From: Pseudomonas brassicacearum subsp. neoaurantiaca | Lineage (GTDB): Bacteria; Pseudomonadota; Gammaproteobacteria; Pseudomonadales; Pseudomonadaceae | DNA length: 64,000 nucleotides | Direction of reading: 5' to 3' | Assembly: GCF_013608025.1 (NCBI RefSeq) | Contig: NZ_VDLV01000011.1 | Span: forward strand, 241-64,240 | Made by a program: the position numbers and the translations under genes | Notes under the pieces: model-generated | Database searches by the model: none | Seen by the model: only the letters and a program-made list of their open reading frames with translations | What the model was told of the DNA's origin: nothing | In this document: one piece after another, positions 25,664 to 34,899 of the stretch | How the letters are laid out: each line of letters begins with the position of its first letter | How positions within the stretch are numbered: position 1 is the stretch's first letter

Positions 25664-26896
25664 TCACGCCTCGGACGGTGTCACGACCCCCTGCCGACCA
25701 CTGAAGGTCAACAGGAAACCCACGAACACCACCAGCGCAAAACCGGCCGGGAACAGCCAGATACTTTTCCAATCATGGCCGCCTTCCACCACGAAGTGAT
25801 CGGTCACCTGCCCCGCCACCCAGAAACCGATCAACATCCCCACCCCATAAGTCGCCAGAGTGATCAAGCCCTGGGCCGAGCTGCGCAGGTGTTTTGGCGC
25901 CTTGGCGTCGGTGTAGATTTGCCCTGAGACAAAAAAGAAGTCGTAGCAGATGCCGTGCAGGGCGATGCCGATGAACAACATGAACGCCAGGTCAGCGTTG
26001 TCGCCGTAGGCAAACAACACATAGCGCAACGCCCAGGCCAGCATGCCTACCAGCAGCGCCAGCTTGATGCCGAAGCGTTGGATGAACAGCGGCAACAGCA
26101 ACATGAACAGCACCTCGGAGACCTGCCCGATGGCCATTTTCGCCGTCGGGTTGGTCATGCCGGTTTCGGCCAGGAAGGGGTTGGCGTTCTGGTAATAAAA
26201 CGCCAGCGGGATGCAGATCAGGATCGAGGCGATGAAGAACACCAGGTAGCTGCGATCCTTGAGCAGGCCCAACGCATCGAGCCCCAGGGACTGCTTGATG
26301 CCGCCGGCATTCGCCTGCTCCCTCAGCGGTGCCGTGCCGGGCAGCGTGAAGCTGTAGAGCCCGAGAACCAGCGAGGCGACGGCCGCCATCAGGAAGGTAT
26401 TACGCAAGCCACCCGCTGCAATCGCCTCGCGCGAGTCCCAGCCGAACACGAAGCTGATCACCACGCCAGCGGCGATCCAGCCGACGGTGCCCCACACGCG
26501 GATGCGCGAGAACTCCAACGCAGGGTCGCGCATTTGCCGGAAGGCCACGGAGTTGACCAAGGCCAGCGTCGGCATGTAGATCACCATGTACGCCAGCACG
26601 AAGGGGTAGAACGCGCTGAAATCCACCGCCGAATAAAGTTGATACAGCAACACCGCGCCCACCAGGTGCAACACCGCCAGGATGCGCTCGGCGTTGAAGT
26701 AGCGGTCCGCGATCAGGCCGATCACGAACGGCGCGATGATCGCCCCCCAGGACTGGGTGGCGAAGGCCATGCCGACCTGCCCGCCACTGGCTTGCAGCGT
26801 GCTGGACAGGAATGTGCCGAGGGTGACGAACCAGCCACCCCAGATAAAAAACTGCAGGAACATCATCACGCTCAGGCGTGCATGCATCGTGGTCAT
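25664..26896 (-). CDS. MFS transporter of the nucleoside:H+ symporter (NupG/XapB) type
   Basis: The protein is 410 aa with twelve hydrophobic helices. LSVMMFLQFFIWGGWFVTLGTFL at the N-terminus and YDFFFVSGQIYTD in the second half are typical of the NupG/XapB family. Because it lies on the same strand as a TIM-barrel isomerase and a Gfo/Idh dehydrogenase, the substrate here may be a sugar or glycoside rather than a nucleoside. The start is taken as ATG 26896; ATG 26887 is possible. A REPIN separates it from the isomerase gene. Confidence 0.83.
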   Translation of the reverse strand: MTTMHARLSVMMFLQFFIWGGWFVTLGTFLSSTLQASGGQVGMAFATQSWGAIIAPFVIGLIADRYFNAERILAVLHLVGAVLLYQLYSAVDFSAFYPFVLAYMVIYMPTLALVNSVAFRQMRDPALEFSRIRVWGTVGWIAAGVVISFVFGWDSREAIAAGGLRNTFLMAAVASLVLGLYSFTLPGTAPLREQANAGGIKQSLGLDALGLLKDRSYLVFFIASILICIPLAFYYQNANPFLAETGMTNPTAKMAIGQVSEVLFMLLLPLFIQRFGIKLALLVGMLAWALRYVLFAYGDNADLAFMLFIGIALHGICYDFFFVSGQIYTDAKAPKHLRSSAQGLITLATYGVGMLIGFWVAGQVTDHFVVEGGHDWKSIWLFPAGFALVVFVGFLLTFSGRQGVVTPSEA

Positions 26897-26952
26897 GACC
26901 GTCACCGTCTTGTTGTTCTTGTTGAAACAAAGTCGTGCGCTGTTATTGCCGC

Positions 26953-26991
26953 CTGCTTTTGTGGACTGCTTTTGTAGACTGCTTTTGTGGC
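26953..26991. repeat. Three tandem copies of a 13-base unit
   Basis: CTGCTTTTGTGGA, CTGCTTTTGTAGA and CTGCTTTTGTGGC run head to tail and lead straight into the REPIN at 26987. The last unit overlaps the REP arm, so the array may have grown from the flank of the REP element. Confidence 0.85.
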
Positions 26992-27108
26992 GAGGGAGCT
27001 TGCTCCCGCTCGGCTGCGCAGCAGTCGTAAAACCAGGCGACGCGGTCTGCCTGGAACATCGTATTTGGGGCGGCTTCGCCACCCAGCGGGAGCAAGCTCC
27101 CTCGCCAC
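26987..27108. repeat. REPIN (GTGGCGAGGGAGC family)
   Basis: Inverted pair of the 20-mer element with a longer spacer, between the MFS gene and the isomerase gene. On the minus strand it lies inside the presumed sugar operon and could attenuate or stabilise the transcript. Confidence 0.9.
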
Positions 27109-27128
27109 AAGGGTTCTGCGATCAGCCG

Positions 27129-28208
27129 TTACCCAGGCAACCCCAACAACCGCCGGTTGGATGCCTCATCCGCCGTGACCCCGGCAAAGTCATCGAACGC
27201 CTTGGCGGTCTTGTTGATCATGTGCCGCTGGATGAACGCCGCGCCTTCGGCCGCACCCTGTTGCGAGTCCTTCAGGCAGCATTCCCATTCCAGCACCGCC
27301 CAGCCGTCGAAGCCGTATTGGGTCAGTTTGCTGAAGATCGCCTTGAAATCGATCTGCCCATCGCCCAGTGAGCGGAACCGGCCAGGGCGATCCACCCAGC
27401 CCTGGTAGCCGCCATAGACACCGGAGCGGGCGTCGGACCGAAACTCGGCGTCCTTGACGTGGAACATGCGGATGCGCGCGTGGTAGCGGTCGATGAAGCC
27501 CAGGTAGTCCATCTGTTGCAGCAACAAGTGGCTGGGATCGTAGAGAATCGCGGCCCGGGGATGATGGTCGACCGCCTCCAGGAAGCGCTCGAACGAGGCG
27601 CCGTCGTGCAGGTCTTCGCCGGGGTGGATTTCGTAGCACAGGTCCACACCGGCCGCGTCGAAGCACTCGAGGATCGGCAGCCAGCGCCGGGCCAGTTCGG
27701 CAAAACCTTGCTCGACCAGGCCTGAGGGCCGCTGTGGCCATGGGTACATGTACGGCCACAGCAACGCACCGGAGAACGTCGCGTGGGCCTTGAGACCCAG
27801 ACGCTGGCTGGCGCGGGCGGCCAGTTTCAGTTGCTCGATGGCCCACTCGGTACGTGCCTGGGGCTGGCCGCGCAGGTGGGCCGGGGCGAAGTCGTCAAAC
27901 AGCGCATCGAACGCCGGATGCACCGCCACCAATTGGCCTTGCAGGTGCGTCGACAATTCGCTGATCTCGACGCCCGCCGCTGCGCAAGTGGCCTTGAGTT
28001 CGTCGCAATAATCCTGGCTCTCGGCGGCCTGGGCCAGGTCAATGTAACGCGTGCCCAGGGTTGGCACCTGAATGGCTTTGTAGCCTTGCGAAGCGGCCCA
28101 TCGGGCGATGTTCGCCAAGCTGTCGAACGGCGCTTCATCGGACATGAACTGCGCCAGGAAAATCGCCGGCCCGCGCAGGCCGTTCGGTGTCCGGTCGTGG
28201 GTCTTCAC
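27129..28208 (-). CDS. Sugar phosphate isomerase/epimerase, TIM-barrel (AP-endonuclease-2 fold)
   Basis: The protein is 359 aa with xylose-isomerase-like barrel motifs: IDLAQAAESQDYCDELK, GVEISELSTHLQGQL, DLCYEIHPGEDLHDG (metal-binding Glu/His), ILYDPSHLLLQQMDYLGFI and MFHVKDAEF. This family isomerises or epimerises keto-sugars and inosose. The start is GTG at 28208, overlapping the dehydrogenase stop as GTGA. It forms one unit with the Gfo/Idh gene, so a two-step conversion of an oxidised sugar is likely. Confidence 0.87.
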   Translation of the reverse strand: MKTHDRTPNGLRGPAIFLAQFMSDEAPFDSLANIARWAASQGYKAIQVPTLGTRYIDLAQAAESQDYCDELKATCAAAGVEISELSTHLQGQLVAVHPAFDALFDDFAPAHLRGQPQARTEWAIEQLKLAARASQRLGLKAHATFSGALLWPYMYPWPQRPSGLVEQGFAELARRWLPILECFDAAGVDLCYEIHPGEDLHDGASFERFLEAVDHHPRAAILYDPSHLLLQQMDYLGFIDRYHARIRMFHVKDAEFRSDARSGVYGGYQGWVDRPGRFRSLGDGQIDFKAIFSKLTQYGFDGWAVLEWECCLKDSQQGAAEGAAFIQRHMINKTAKAFDDFAGVTADEASNRRLLGLPG

Positions 28209-29380
28209 AGCTGCGATTCTCCGGTTTCCAGCGTGGTCCACTCTGCCTCGCGACGGTGATTGATGATCGCGGCCTCGATAAACGCCATGCCGCGCACGCC
28301 GGTTTCGATGCCGGGTACGCCCGGCACATCGGGGCCTTCGACCCGGGCGCGAATGGCCTGGGCGAAGTCGCCGTAGAGGTTGGCCATCGCTTCCAGATAA
28401 CCTTCCGGATGCCCCGCCGGCAGCCGCATCCGCCGAGTCGCCGCTTCACAGAGCCAAGGCTGGCCCAGGCCGGAACGCAGGACTCGCAGTGGTTGGTCGA
28501 AGGCGCGATGGATCAGGCTCGACGGTTCTTCCTGGCGCCACTCCAGCGCGCCTTTGGCGCCATAGACGCGGATCTTCAGCGGGTTCTCTTCACCGGTGCA
28601 GATTTGGCTGGCGAGCAACACGCCGCTGGCGCCGCCCTCCATCTTGAACAGCATCGCGGCGTCGTCGTCCAACTGACGCCCCGGAACATGGCTGCCCAAC
28701 ACGGCGCATAACTGCTGGATCGGTCGATCCGCGACGAACTCCGCCAGGGAAAACGCGTGGGTGCCGATGTCGCCGATGCAACCGCCCAAACCTGACTGGG
28801 CCGGATCATCGCGCCATTCGGCCTGCTTGTTGCCCAGCGCCGCAACGTCCTGGCTGAGCCAGCCCTGGGGGTACTCGACGAACACTTTGCGAAGCTGCCC
28901 GATCACGCCCGAGCGCACCATTTCCCGGGCCTGCCAGACCATGGAATAGCCGAGATAGGTGTGGGCCAGGCCGTAGAGGCAGCGACTGCCTTGCAACACC
29001 TCCTTCAAGGCCAGCAGTTCCTTGAGGTTCAGCGCGGCGGGCTTCTCGCTGAACACGTGGAAACCGGCCTTCAGCGCCTGGCTGGCAATCGGTGCGTGGA
29101 GGTGATTGGGCGTGACGATCACCAACAATTCCATGCGTTGATCCAGCGGCAGCAGCGCTTCGTCGTCGAGCATCTGTTGCCAGTCGTCGTAACAACGCGA
29201 TGTCGCCAGCCCCAACGCGGCGCCGGTCTGCCGGTTGTTATCAGGGTCGCGACTGAACGCGCCACAGACCAGCTCGAAACCGCCGTCCAGGCCCGCGGCC
29301 TGGCGATGAGCCTGGCCAATGAACGCGCCCTGCCCACCGCCGACGAAGCCCATTCTTATTTTCGGTGTTACAGGATTCAT
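28205..29380 (-). CDS. Gfo/Idh/MocA-family oxidoreductase
   Basis: The protein is 391 aa. The N-terminal Rossmann motif is RMGFVGGGQGAFIGQAHRQAA, then VTPNHLHAPIASQALKAGFHVFSEKPAALN with the conserved EKP Lys, and a C-terminal alpha/beta domain starting GGCIGDIGTHAFSLAEFV. These enzymes oxidise or reduce sugars, inositols or glycosides with NAD(P). The ATG at 29380 is chosen over the in-frame GTG at 29383. It is the first gene of the catabolic unit, and a perfect palindromic operator lies just upstream. Confidence 0.9.
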   Translation of the reverse strand: MNPVTPKIRMGFVGGGQGAFIGQAHRQAAGLDGGFELVCGAFSRDPDNNRQTGAALGLATSRCYDDWQQMLDDEALLPLDQRMELLVIVTPNHLHAPIASQALKAGFHVFSEKPAALNLKELLALKEVLQGSRCLYGLAHTYLGYSMVWQAREMVRSGVIGQLRKVFVEYPQGWLSQDVAALGNKQAEWRDDPAQSGLGGCIGDIGTHAFSLAEFVADRPIQQLCAVLGSHVPGRQLDDDAAMLFKMEGGASGVLLASQICTGEENPLKIRVYGAKGALEWRQEEPSSLIHRAFDQPLRVLRSGLGQPWLCEAATRRMRLPAGHPEGYLEAMANLYGDFAQAIRARVEGPDVPGVPGIETGVRGMAFIEAAIINHRREAEWTTLETGESQL

Positions 29381-29404
29381 CACGATTCTCTTCTGTCCGG
29401 ATCG

Positions 29405-29426
29405 ATGATGTAACCGGTTACATCAT
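29405..29426. promoter_or_regulatory. LacI-type operator (perfect 22-base palindrome)
   Basis: The left arm ATGATGTAACC (29405-29415) is the exact complement of the right arm GGTTACATCAT (29416-29426). The central TGTAACCGGTTACA is a classic LacI/GalR-family operator with a CG centre. It lies 25 bases upstream of the dehydrogenase start and about 130 bases from the LacI gene, so it can control both directions. Confidence 0.85.
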
Positions 29427-29554
29427 GCCGAGAATCTAGGCTTGGTTTTGGCGCCTGTCAAACGCTGTGGAACAGGCTTGAGATGTGTCGGGCGACAAAC
29501 CTGCGGTAAGCTCACCGCCATGCCTGGGTCGCCAGGCGCCGAATCGAGGTGCCC

Positions 29555-30577
29555 TTGTCCAACATCCGTGAAGTGGCCCGGCTGGCCGGTGTGTCGGTGG
29601 CCACGGTATCCAGAACACTGAGATCTCCCGAACGCGTGCTGCCCGAGACCCGGGACAAGGTCAACGCAGCGGTACTCCAGGCCGGTTATCGACCGAATCT
29701 GATGGCGGTGCAGTTTCGCTCCCAGCGCACCGGTAACCTGGTGATCCTCGTACCGAAAATCGCCAACACGTTTTTCGCCCGGGTCATCACCGGCGCCCAA
29801 CAAGCGGCGCAAGCGGCCGGCTATCGACTGCTGCTGTGCGACACCCAGGGCCGCGAAACCATCGAGCAGGAATTCGCCGCGCTGGTCTACGCCCACCAGG
29901 CCGACGGCGTGATCCAGTTACGCGCCAGCGATCCCTTTGTCTCACTGCCTCCCGGCATCGACGCGCTGCCGCTGGTCAACGCCTGCGAGGTGGTCAAGGA
30001 CGCGCCCTACCCGACCATCAGCCTGGACAACCGCGGTGCCGCGCACGCCATGACCGAGCACTTGATCGGACTCGGCCACCGTCGCATCGGCATCATCAAG
30101 GGCCCGCGCAGCAGCCCGCTGACCCTCGACCGCGTGGCCGGTTACCAGGACGCCTTGCGCAACGCCGATATCGCCCTCGATCCTGAACTGGTCTGTCACG
30201 GCGACTTCACCCTCAAGGCCGGCTACGACGGCGCCGGGACGTTGCTCGCTTTGGCCGAACGCCCCAGCGCGCTGTTCTGCGAGAACGACGAAATGGCCAT
30301 CGGCGCGCTCAAGCGCATCAAGCAGATGGGCCTGCGGGTGCCCGAGGATATTTCCCTGGTGGGTTTTGACGACATCCCGTTCGCCGCGTATTGCGATCCA
30401 CCGTTGACGACCATTTCCCAACCGGCTGAAACCTTTGGCAACAAAGCCGTGGAGATGCTGATTGCCTTGATCGAGAAGCGGCCCATCGCGCAGCGGCATG
30501 TGCTGCTGCCGTTCGAGTTGACCGTGCGGGGTAGTTCGGCTCCCCTGGTAGGTTTCCGTTCCGAGCCAGACCGCTAA
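29555..30577 (+). CDS. LacI-family transcriptional repressor
   Basis: The protein is 340 aa. The DNA-binding helix-turn-helix NIREVARLAGVSVATVSRTL is followed by the hinge RPNLMAVQFRSQRTGNLV and a periplasmic-binding-protein-like sugar domain (LIGLGHRRIGIIKGP, DEMAIGALKRIKQMGLRVPEDISLVGFDDIPFA). The start is taken as TTG 29555, since GAGG lies five bases before it; GTG 29549 is the alternative. It is divergent from the Gfo/Idh-isomerase unit, with a perfect palindrome between them, and so is very likely its repressor. Confidence 0.9.
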   Translation: MSNIREVARLAGVSVATVSRTLRSPERVLPETRDKVNAAVLQAGYRPNLMAVQFRSQRTGNLVILVPKIANTFFARVITGAQQAAQAAGYRLLLCDTQGRETIEQEFAALVYAHQADGVIQLRASDPFVSLPPGIDALPLVNACEVVKDAPYPTISLDNRGAAHAMTEHLIGLGHRRIGIIKGPRSSPLTLDRVAGYQDALRNADIALDPELVCHGDFTLKAGYDGAGTLLALAERPSALFCENDEMAIGALKRIKQMGLRVPEDISLVGFDDIPFAAYCDPPLTTISQPAETFGNKAVEMLIALIEKRPIAQRHVLLPFELTVRGSSAPLVGFRSEPDR

Positions 30578-30589
30578 GACCAGGGCCGC

Positions 30590-30714
30590 TGCGCGCCCCA
30601 GCGGGAGCAAGCTCCCTCGCCACGGGGATATCTGCTACTGAGCGCATACCTCCGGCTAGGCGAGATTGCTTTTGTGGCGAGGGAGCTTGCTCCCGCTGGG
30701 GCGCGAAGCGGCCC
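30590..30714. repeat. Inside-out REP doublet
   Basis: The order of the two GTGGCGAGGGAGC-family arms is reversed. The arm reading GCGGGAGCAAGCTCCCTCGCC comes first (30600-30623) and GTGGCGAGGGAGCTTGCTCC second (30674-30693). The outer flanks GGGCCGCTGCGCGCCCC and GGGGCGCGAAGCGGCCCC are also complementary, so the whole is one imperfect palindrome. Confidence 0.88.
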
Positions 30715-30832
30715 CGAATCAAACTGATTACGAAAGCTCTTTGCTCGTGCTTACTCGCCACCACCCAATACCCTTGTTTCGACTACAGTGGAAAGACTCT
30801 GCATAAAGCCATAACAAGACGGAGAGTCCTCA

Positions 30833-31783
30833 ATGCGAGTCAACAAGCGCTTCACCCTCCTGGCCGCCGCCGCAACCTTGGCGGTCGCCGCCACCGCCCA
30901 CGCGGCCCCGGTGTACATCAATATCCTGACCGGGGGCACCAGCGGCGTGTATTACCCGATCGGGGTCGGGCTTTCGCAGATCTACAGCAGCGGCATCGAA
31001 GGTTCCAAGACGTCGGTGCAGGCCACCAAGGCGTCGGTGGAAAACCTCAACTTGTTGCAAGCCGGGCGCGGGGAGTTGGCGCTGGCCTTGGGCGATTCGG
31101 TGGCCGATGCGAAGAACGGTGTGGAGGATGCCGGCTTCAAGGCGCCACTGACCAAGCTGCGGGCGATTGCCGGCGCGTACCCCAATTACATCCAGATCGT
31201 CGCCAGCGAGGAATCGGGGATCAAGACCTTGGCGGACCTCAAGGGCAAGACCGTTTCCGTCGGTGCGGCGAAATCCGGCACCGAACTCAACGCCCGAGCA
31301 ATCTTCAAGGCCGCCGGCCTGACCTACAGCGACATGAAGGTCCAATACCTGCCCTTTGCCGAATCGGTGGATTTGATCAAGAACCGCCAACTGGACGCTA
31401 CCTTGCAATCCTCCGGCCTGGGCATGGCGGCGATTCGTGACCTGGCGTCGACGATGAAGTTGAACTACGTGTCGATTCCCACTGACGTGGTACAGAAGAT
31501 CGGCAACCCGGCCTACCAGAGCGCCATGATCCCCGCCAACACCTACGACGGCCAGGCTGATGCCGTGCCCACCGTGGCCATCACCAATATCCTGGTGACC
31601 CGCGAGGACGTTCCGGACGACGTGGCCTATCAGATGACCAAGCTGCTGTTCGACAACCTCCCCCGCCTGGGCACCTCCCACTCGGCGGCCAAGGACATCT
31701 CGCTGAAAAACGCCGCGAAAAACCTGCCGATCGCCCTGCATCCCGGTGCCGAGCGCTACTACAAGGAAGTGGGCGCGCTGTAG
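30833..31783 (+). CDS. TAXI-family TRAP transporter substrate-binding protein
   Basis: The protein is 316 aa with a Sec signal peptide (about 1-25, ending AHAAP). The mature protein starts VYINILTGGTSGVYYPIGVGLSQIYS, the hallmark of the TAXI (TRAP-associated extracytoplasmic immunogenic) family, with LKGKTVSVGAAKSGTELNARAIFKAAG further on. It binds a substrate, often glutamate or another small acid, in the periplasm. The start has GGAGAG upstream. It is the first gene of a three-gene TRAP-TAXI unit. Confidence 0.93.
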   Translation: MRVNKRFTLLAAAATLAVAATAHAAPVYINILTGGTSGVYYPIGVGLSQIYSSGIEGSKTSVQATKASVENLNLLQAGRGELALALGDSVADAKNGVEDAGFKAPLTKLRAIAGAYPNYIQIVASEESGIKTLADLKGKTVSVGAAKSGTELNARAIFKAAGLTYSDMKVQYLPFAESVDLIKNRQLDATLQSSGLGMAAIRDLASTMKLNYVSIPTDVVQKIGNPAYQSAMIPANTYDGQADAVPTVAITNILVTREDVPDDVAYQMTKLLFDNLPRLGTSHSAAKDISLKNAAKNLPIALHPGAERYYKEVGAL

Positions 31784-31861
31784 CCGCTGGACGGCAACGG
31801 CGCGGGTCGCCGTTGCCGCATCGCGTTTCGCATCCGCACGTCGACAACAGGCAGGCATCTC

Positions 31862-33889
31862 ATGAGTGAAGACCAGCACGGCATCGCCACGGACCCGCGG
31901 GACTGGCCCAAGACGCTGTTCTACGTGGCGTTGCTGTTTTCCGTATTCCAGATCATCACGGCGGCCTTTTCACCGGTGTCCAGCATCGTGCTGCGGGCGG
32001 TGCATGTGGGCTTTTTGCTGTGGGTGGTGTTTTTGAGCTACCCGGCCCATGGCAAGCAACGGCCCTGGCAACCCCTGGCCTGGGCCTTGAGCCTGGCGAG
32101 CGTGGCGACCGCGCTCTATCAATGGGTCTTCGAGGCCGACCTGATCCAGCGTTCCGGCGACCTGACCACCGCCGACACGGTCATCGGCGTCATCCTGATC
32201 GTGCTGGTGTTCGAGGCGGCGCGGCGAGTGATGGGCATCGCCTTGCCGATCATCTGCGGCCTGTTCCTGGCCTATGGTCTGTTCGGTGAATACTTGCCCG
32301 GCGACCTGGCCCACCGCGGCTACGGCGTCGATCAGATCATCAACCAATTGGCCTTCGGCACCGAAGGGCTGTACGGCACGCCGACCTATGTATCGGCCAC
32401 CTACATTTTCCTGTTCATCCTGTTCGGCGCCTTCCTGGAAAAGGCCGGCATGATCAAGCTCTTCACCGACTTCGCCATGGGCCTGTTCGGCCACAAGCTG
32501 GGCGGTCCGGCGAAGGTGTCCGTGGTGTCATCTGCGCTGATGGGCACCATCACCGGCTCGGGCATCGCCAACGTCGTGACCACCGGCCAGTTCACCATTC
32601 CGCTGATGAAACGCTTTGGCTACAAGGCCGCGTTCGCCGGCGGCGTGGAAGCGACATCGAGCATGGGCAGCCAGATCATGCCGCCGGTGATGGGCGCGGT
32701 GGCGTTCATCATGGCCGAGACCATCAACGTGCCGTTCGTGGAGATCGCCAAGGCCGCGCTGATTCCGGCGTGCCTGTATTTCGGCTCGGTGTTCTGGATG
32801 GTTCACCTGGAAGCCAAGCGCTCCGACCTCAAGGGCCTGCCCAAGGACCAATGCCCGAGCGCCTGGGGCGCGGTCAAGGAGAGCTGGTTCCTGCTGATCC
32901 CATTGGGCGTTCTGGTCTACCTGCTGTTTTCCGGACGCACGCCGCTGTTCTCCGGCATGGTCGGGCTTGCGCTGACGGCCATCGTGATACTCGGCTCGGC
33001 GATCATTCTCAAAGTCTCCAACTACGCCTTGCGCTGCGCCTTCTGGGTCGCGCTGGGCATCCTTTGCGTCGGGTTCTTCCGGCTCGGTATCGGCATCGTG
33101 TTCGCGGTGATCGGCGTGCTGGTGGTGGCCTGCTGGTTCATGAAAGGCACCCGGGAAACCCTGGTCGTCTGCCTGCACGCCTTGGTGGACGGCGCCCGAC
33201 ACGCCGTCCCGGTGGGGATCGCCTGCGCCTTGGTCGGCACCATCATCGCAGTGGTTTCGCTGACCGGCGTGGCATCGACCTTCGCCGGTTACATCCTGGC
33301 GATCGGCAAGGACAACCTGTTCCTGTCCCTGCTGCTGACCATGCTCACCTGCCTGGTGCTGGGCATGGGCATCCCGACCATTCCGAACTACATCATCACC
33401 AGCTCGATTGCCGCGCCCGCGCTGCTGGAACTTGGCGTGCCGCTGATCGTGTCGCACATGTTCGTGTTCTATTTCGGCATCCTCGCCGACCTGACCCCGC
33501 CGGTGGCCCTGGCCTGCTTCGCCGCCGCGCCCATCGCCCGGGAGAGCGGCCTGAAGATCAGCTTCTGGGCAGTGCGCATCGCCCTGGCCGGCTTCGTCAT
33601 TCCGTTCATGACGGTGTACAACCCGGCGTTGATGCTGCAGGGCGACAACCTGTGGATGACGGCGTACATGCTGGTCAAGACGTTGTTGGCCGTCGGACTC
33701 TGGGGGATGGCTTCCACTGGATACCTGCAACAGAAAATGCCGGTTTGGGAACGCCTGATGTGTTTCGCCGCTGGCGCGATGCTGGTGGTTGCCCTGCCCC
33801 TGACCGATGAAATCGGCTTCGTGCTGGGTGCGCTGCTGATTTTCCAACACGTCTGGCGCTCACGACGTGTCGGGCGAGCCTTGGCGTGA
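31862..33889 (+). CDS. TRAP transporter fused permease (small and large subunits)
   Basis: The protein is 675 aa with about 17 membrane segments. The N-terminal part (about 1-110) corresponds to the 4-TM DctQ-like small subunit. The rest is the DctM-like large subunit with FILFGAFLEKAGMIKLFTDFAMGLFG, GTITGSGIANVVTTGQFTIPLMKRFGY and EATSSMGSQIMPPVMGAVAFIMAE. It drives substrate uptake with a sodium or proton gradient. The TAXI binding protein is encoded 78 bases upstream and a DUF1850 gene overlaps its end. Confidence 0.93.
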   Translation: MSEDQHGIATDPRDWPKTLFYVALLFSVFQIITAAFSPVSSIVLRAVHVGFLLWVVFLSYPAHGKQRPWQPLAWALSLASVATALYQWVFEADLIQRSGDLTTADTVIGVILIVLVFEAARRVMGIALPIICGLFLAYGLFGEYLPGDLAHRGYGVDQIINQLAFGTEGLYGTPTYVSATYIFLFILFGAFLEKAGMIKLFTDFAMGLFGHKLGGPAKVSVVSSALMGTITGSGIANVVTTGQFTIPLMKRFGYKAAFAGGVEATSSMGSQIMPPVMGAVAFIMAETINVPFVEIAKAALIPACLYFGSVFWMVHLEAKRSDLKGLPKDQCPSAWGAVKESWFLLIPLGVLVYLLFSGRTPLFSGMVGLALTAIVILGSAIILKVSNYALRCAFWVALGILCVGFFRLGIGIVFAVIGVLVVACWFMKGTRETLVVCLHALVDGARHAVPVGIACALVGTIIAVVSLTGVASTFAGYILAIGKDNLFLSLLLTMLTCLVLGMGIPTIPNYIITSSIAAPALLELGVPLIVSHMFVFYFGILADLTPPVALACFAAAPIARESGLKISFWAVRIALAGFVIPFMTVYNPALMLQGDNLWMTAYMLVKTLLAVGLWGMASTGYLQQKMPVWERLMCFAAGAMLVVALPLTDEIGFVLGALLIFQHVWRSRRVGRALA

Positions 33890-34269
33890 TTGGCTTGTGC
33901 CTGGGCTTGTCCGGCGTGGTCTGGGCACAGCTTGAACTCAGCGAGTTCACGTTGGCCTGGAACCACACCATCGAGAAGATCCGTTGGGAAGAGGATTACC
34001 GGGTCAGCGAACAGGGCCTGATCCTGGGCGAAGCCAGGGTCAAGGGCAACGGCGCCGGCATGGAGATTCCCGAGGGCGCACGGCTGGAAAATGGCAGTTG
34101 GCGATATCACCGCGAACTGCCACCGCTGCAACCGTTGAAGCTCGGTCGCACACCCCAGGCCGGCGACTATCAGCTGTGTCATGCTGGCCATTGCCAGCCA
34201 ATGGCCCATTGGCTCGGGCCGCCCAATGCACAACAACCGGCCGTGGAATTGTGGAGCTGCCCGCTGTGA
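33886..34269 (+). CDS. DUF1850-family protein of the TRAP-TAXI unit
   Basis: The protein is 127 aa. The start is GTG at 33886, overlapping the permease stop as GTGA. A short hydrophobic N-terminus (about 1-15, GLCLGLSGVVWA) suggests export or anchoring, followed by FTLAWNHTIEKIRWEEDYRV, typical of DUF1850. The family is found almost only next to TAXI-type TRAP transporters. Its exact role is unknown; a periplasmic or membrane accessory of the carrier is plausible. Confidence 0.85.
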   Translation: MIGLCLGLSGVVWAQLELSEFTLAWNHTIEKIRWEEDYRVSEQGLILGEARVKGNGAGMEIPEGARLENGSWRYHRELPPLQPLKLGRTPQAGDYQLCHAGHCQPMAHWLGPPNAQQPAVELWSCPL

Positions 34270-34272
34270 TCG

Positions 34273-34899
34273 TCACTCAGCGCTGATGGAACGCCACGCC
34301 GCTTGCGCCAACAACTCTCGGTGAGCCTTCGGGCTGGAAGGCACCCGCCCCGACAGCCATGCCCGGCAATAACTTTCAGACGCGCCGATGATCAGCGAAA
34401 ACATCAACTCGGCGGGATAGCGCTTGAGCGCCTCGCCCTGCTCTGCGGCGCTCAACCACTGCCAAAGCTGACCGTTACGTGAGGTGTTGCGGCTGGCGAG
34501 CTCGTCCTTGAACGGTCCCTTGGTCACCGCAAAGCGTGCGTGATACTGGAAGCGCGCCCACTCGGGCTGGCTGTCTACCCAATCAACGTAGCTGTAGATC
34601 AACGCTTGGACGCCCTGCTCGGCGGTTGTCGCTTCGCACAGGTATTGCTCGCGCAAACGCGCCTGATCTTCCAGGGCAGTGAAGAACAGCGCCGCCACCA
34701 AGCCTTCCTTGTTGCCGAAATGATGGTAGATGGCGCCGACGCTGGTCTGGCATTCGGTGCGGATCATTTCAATGGTCGTCGCCTCGATGCCCTGCTCGTT
34801 GAACAGGGCCAGGGCCTTGCGAAAGATGTCGCGCTTGAGTTCAGCCCTTCTGCCGGGGAAGGCGCGTTCGAGTAGGTCTGTTGTTTCCATGCTAGGCAT
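34273..34899 (-). CDS. TetR-family transcriptional regulator
   Basis: The protein is 208 aa. The N-terminal helix-turn-helix is RDIFRKALALFNEQGIEATTIEMIRTECQTSVGAIYHHFGNKEGLVAALF, followed by a helical ligand-binding domain. The C-terminus ends three bases from the DUF1850 stop (convergent). It is divergent from the thioesterase gene at 35054, and inverted repeats lie between them. The ATG at 34899 is used; ATG 34890 is possible. The inducer is probably an acyl compound if the thioesterase is the target. Confidence 0.9.
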   Translation of the reverse strand: MPSMETTDLLERAFPGRRAELKRDIFRKALALFNEQGIEATTIEMIRTECQTSVGAIYHHFGNKEGLVAALFFTALEDQARLREQYLCEATTAEQGVQALIYSYVDWVDSQPEWARFQYHARFAVTKGPFKDELASRNTSRNGQLWQWLSAAEQGEALKRYPAELMFSLIIGASESYCRAWLSGRVPSSPKAHRELLAQAAWRSISAE

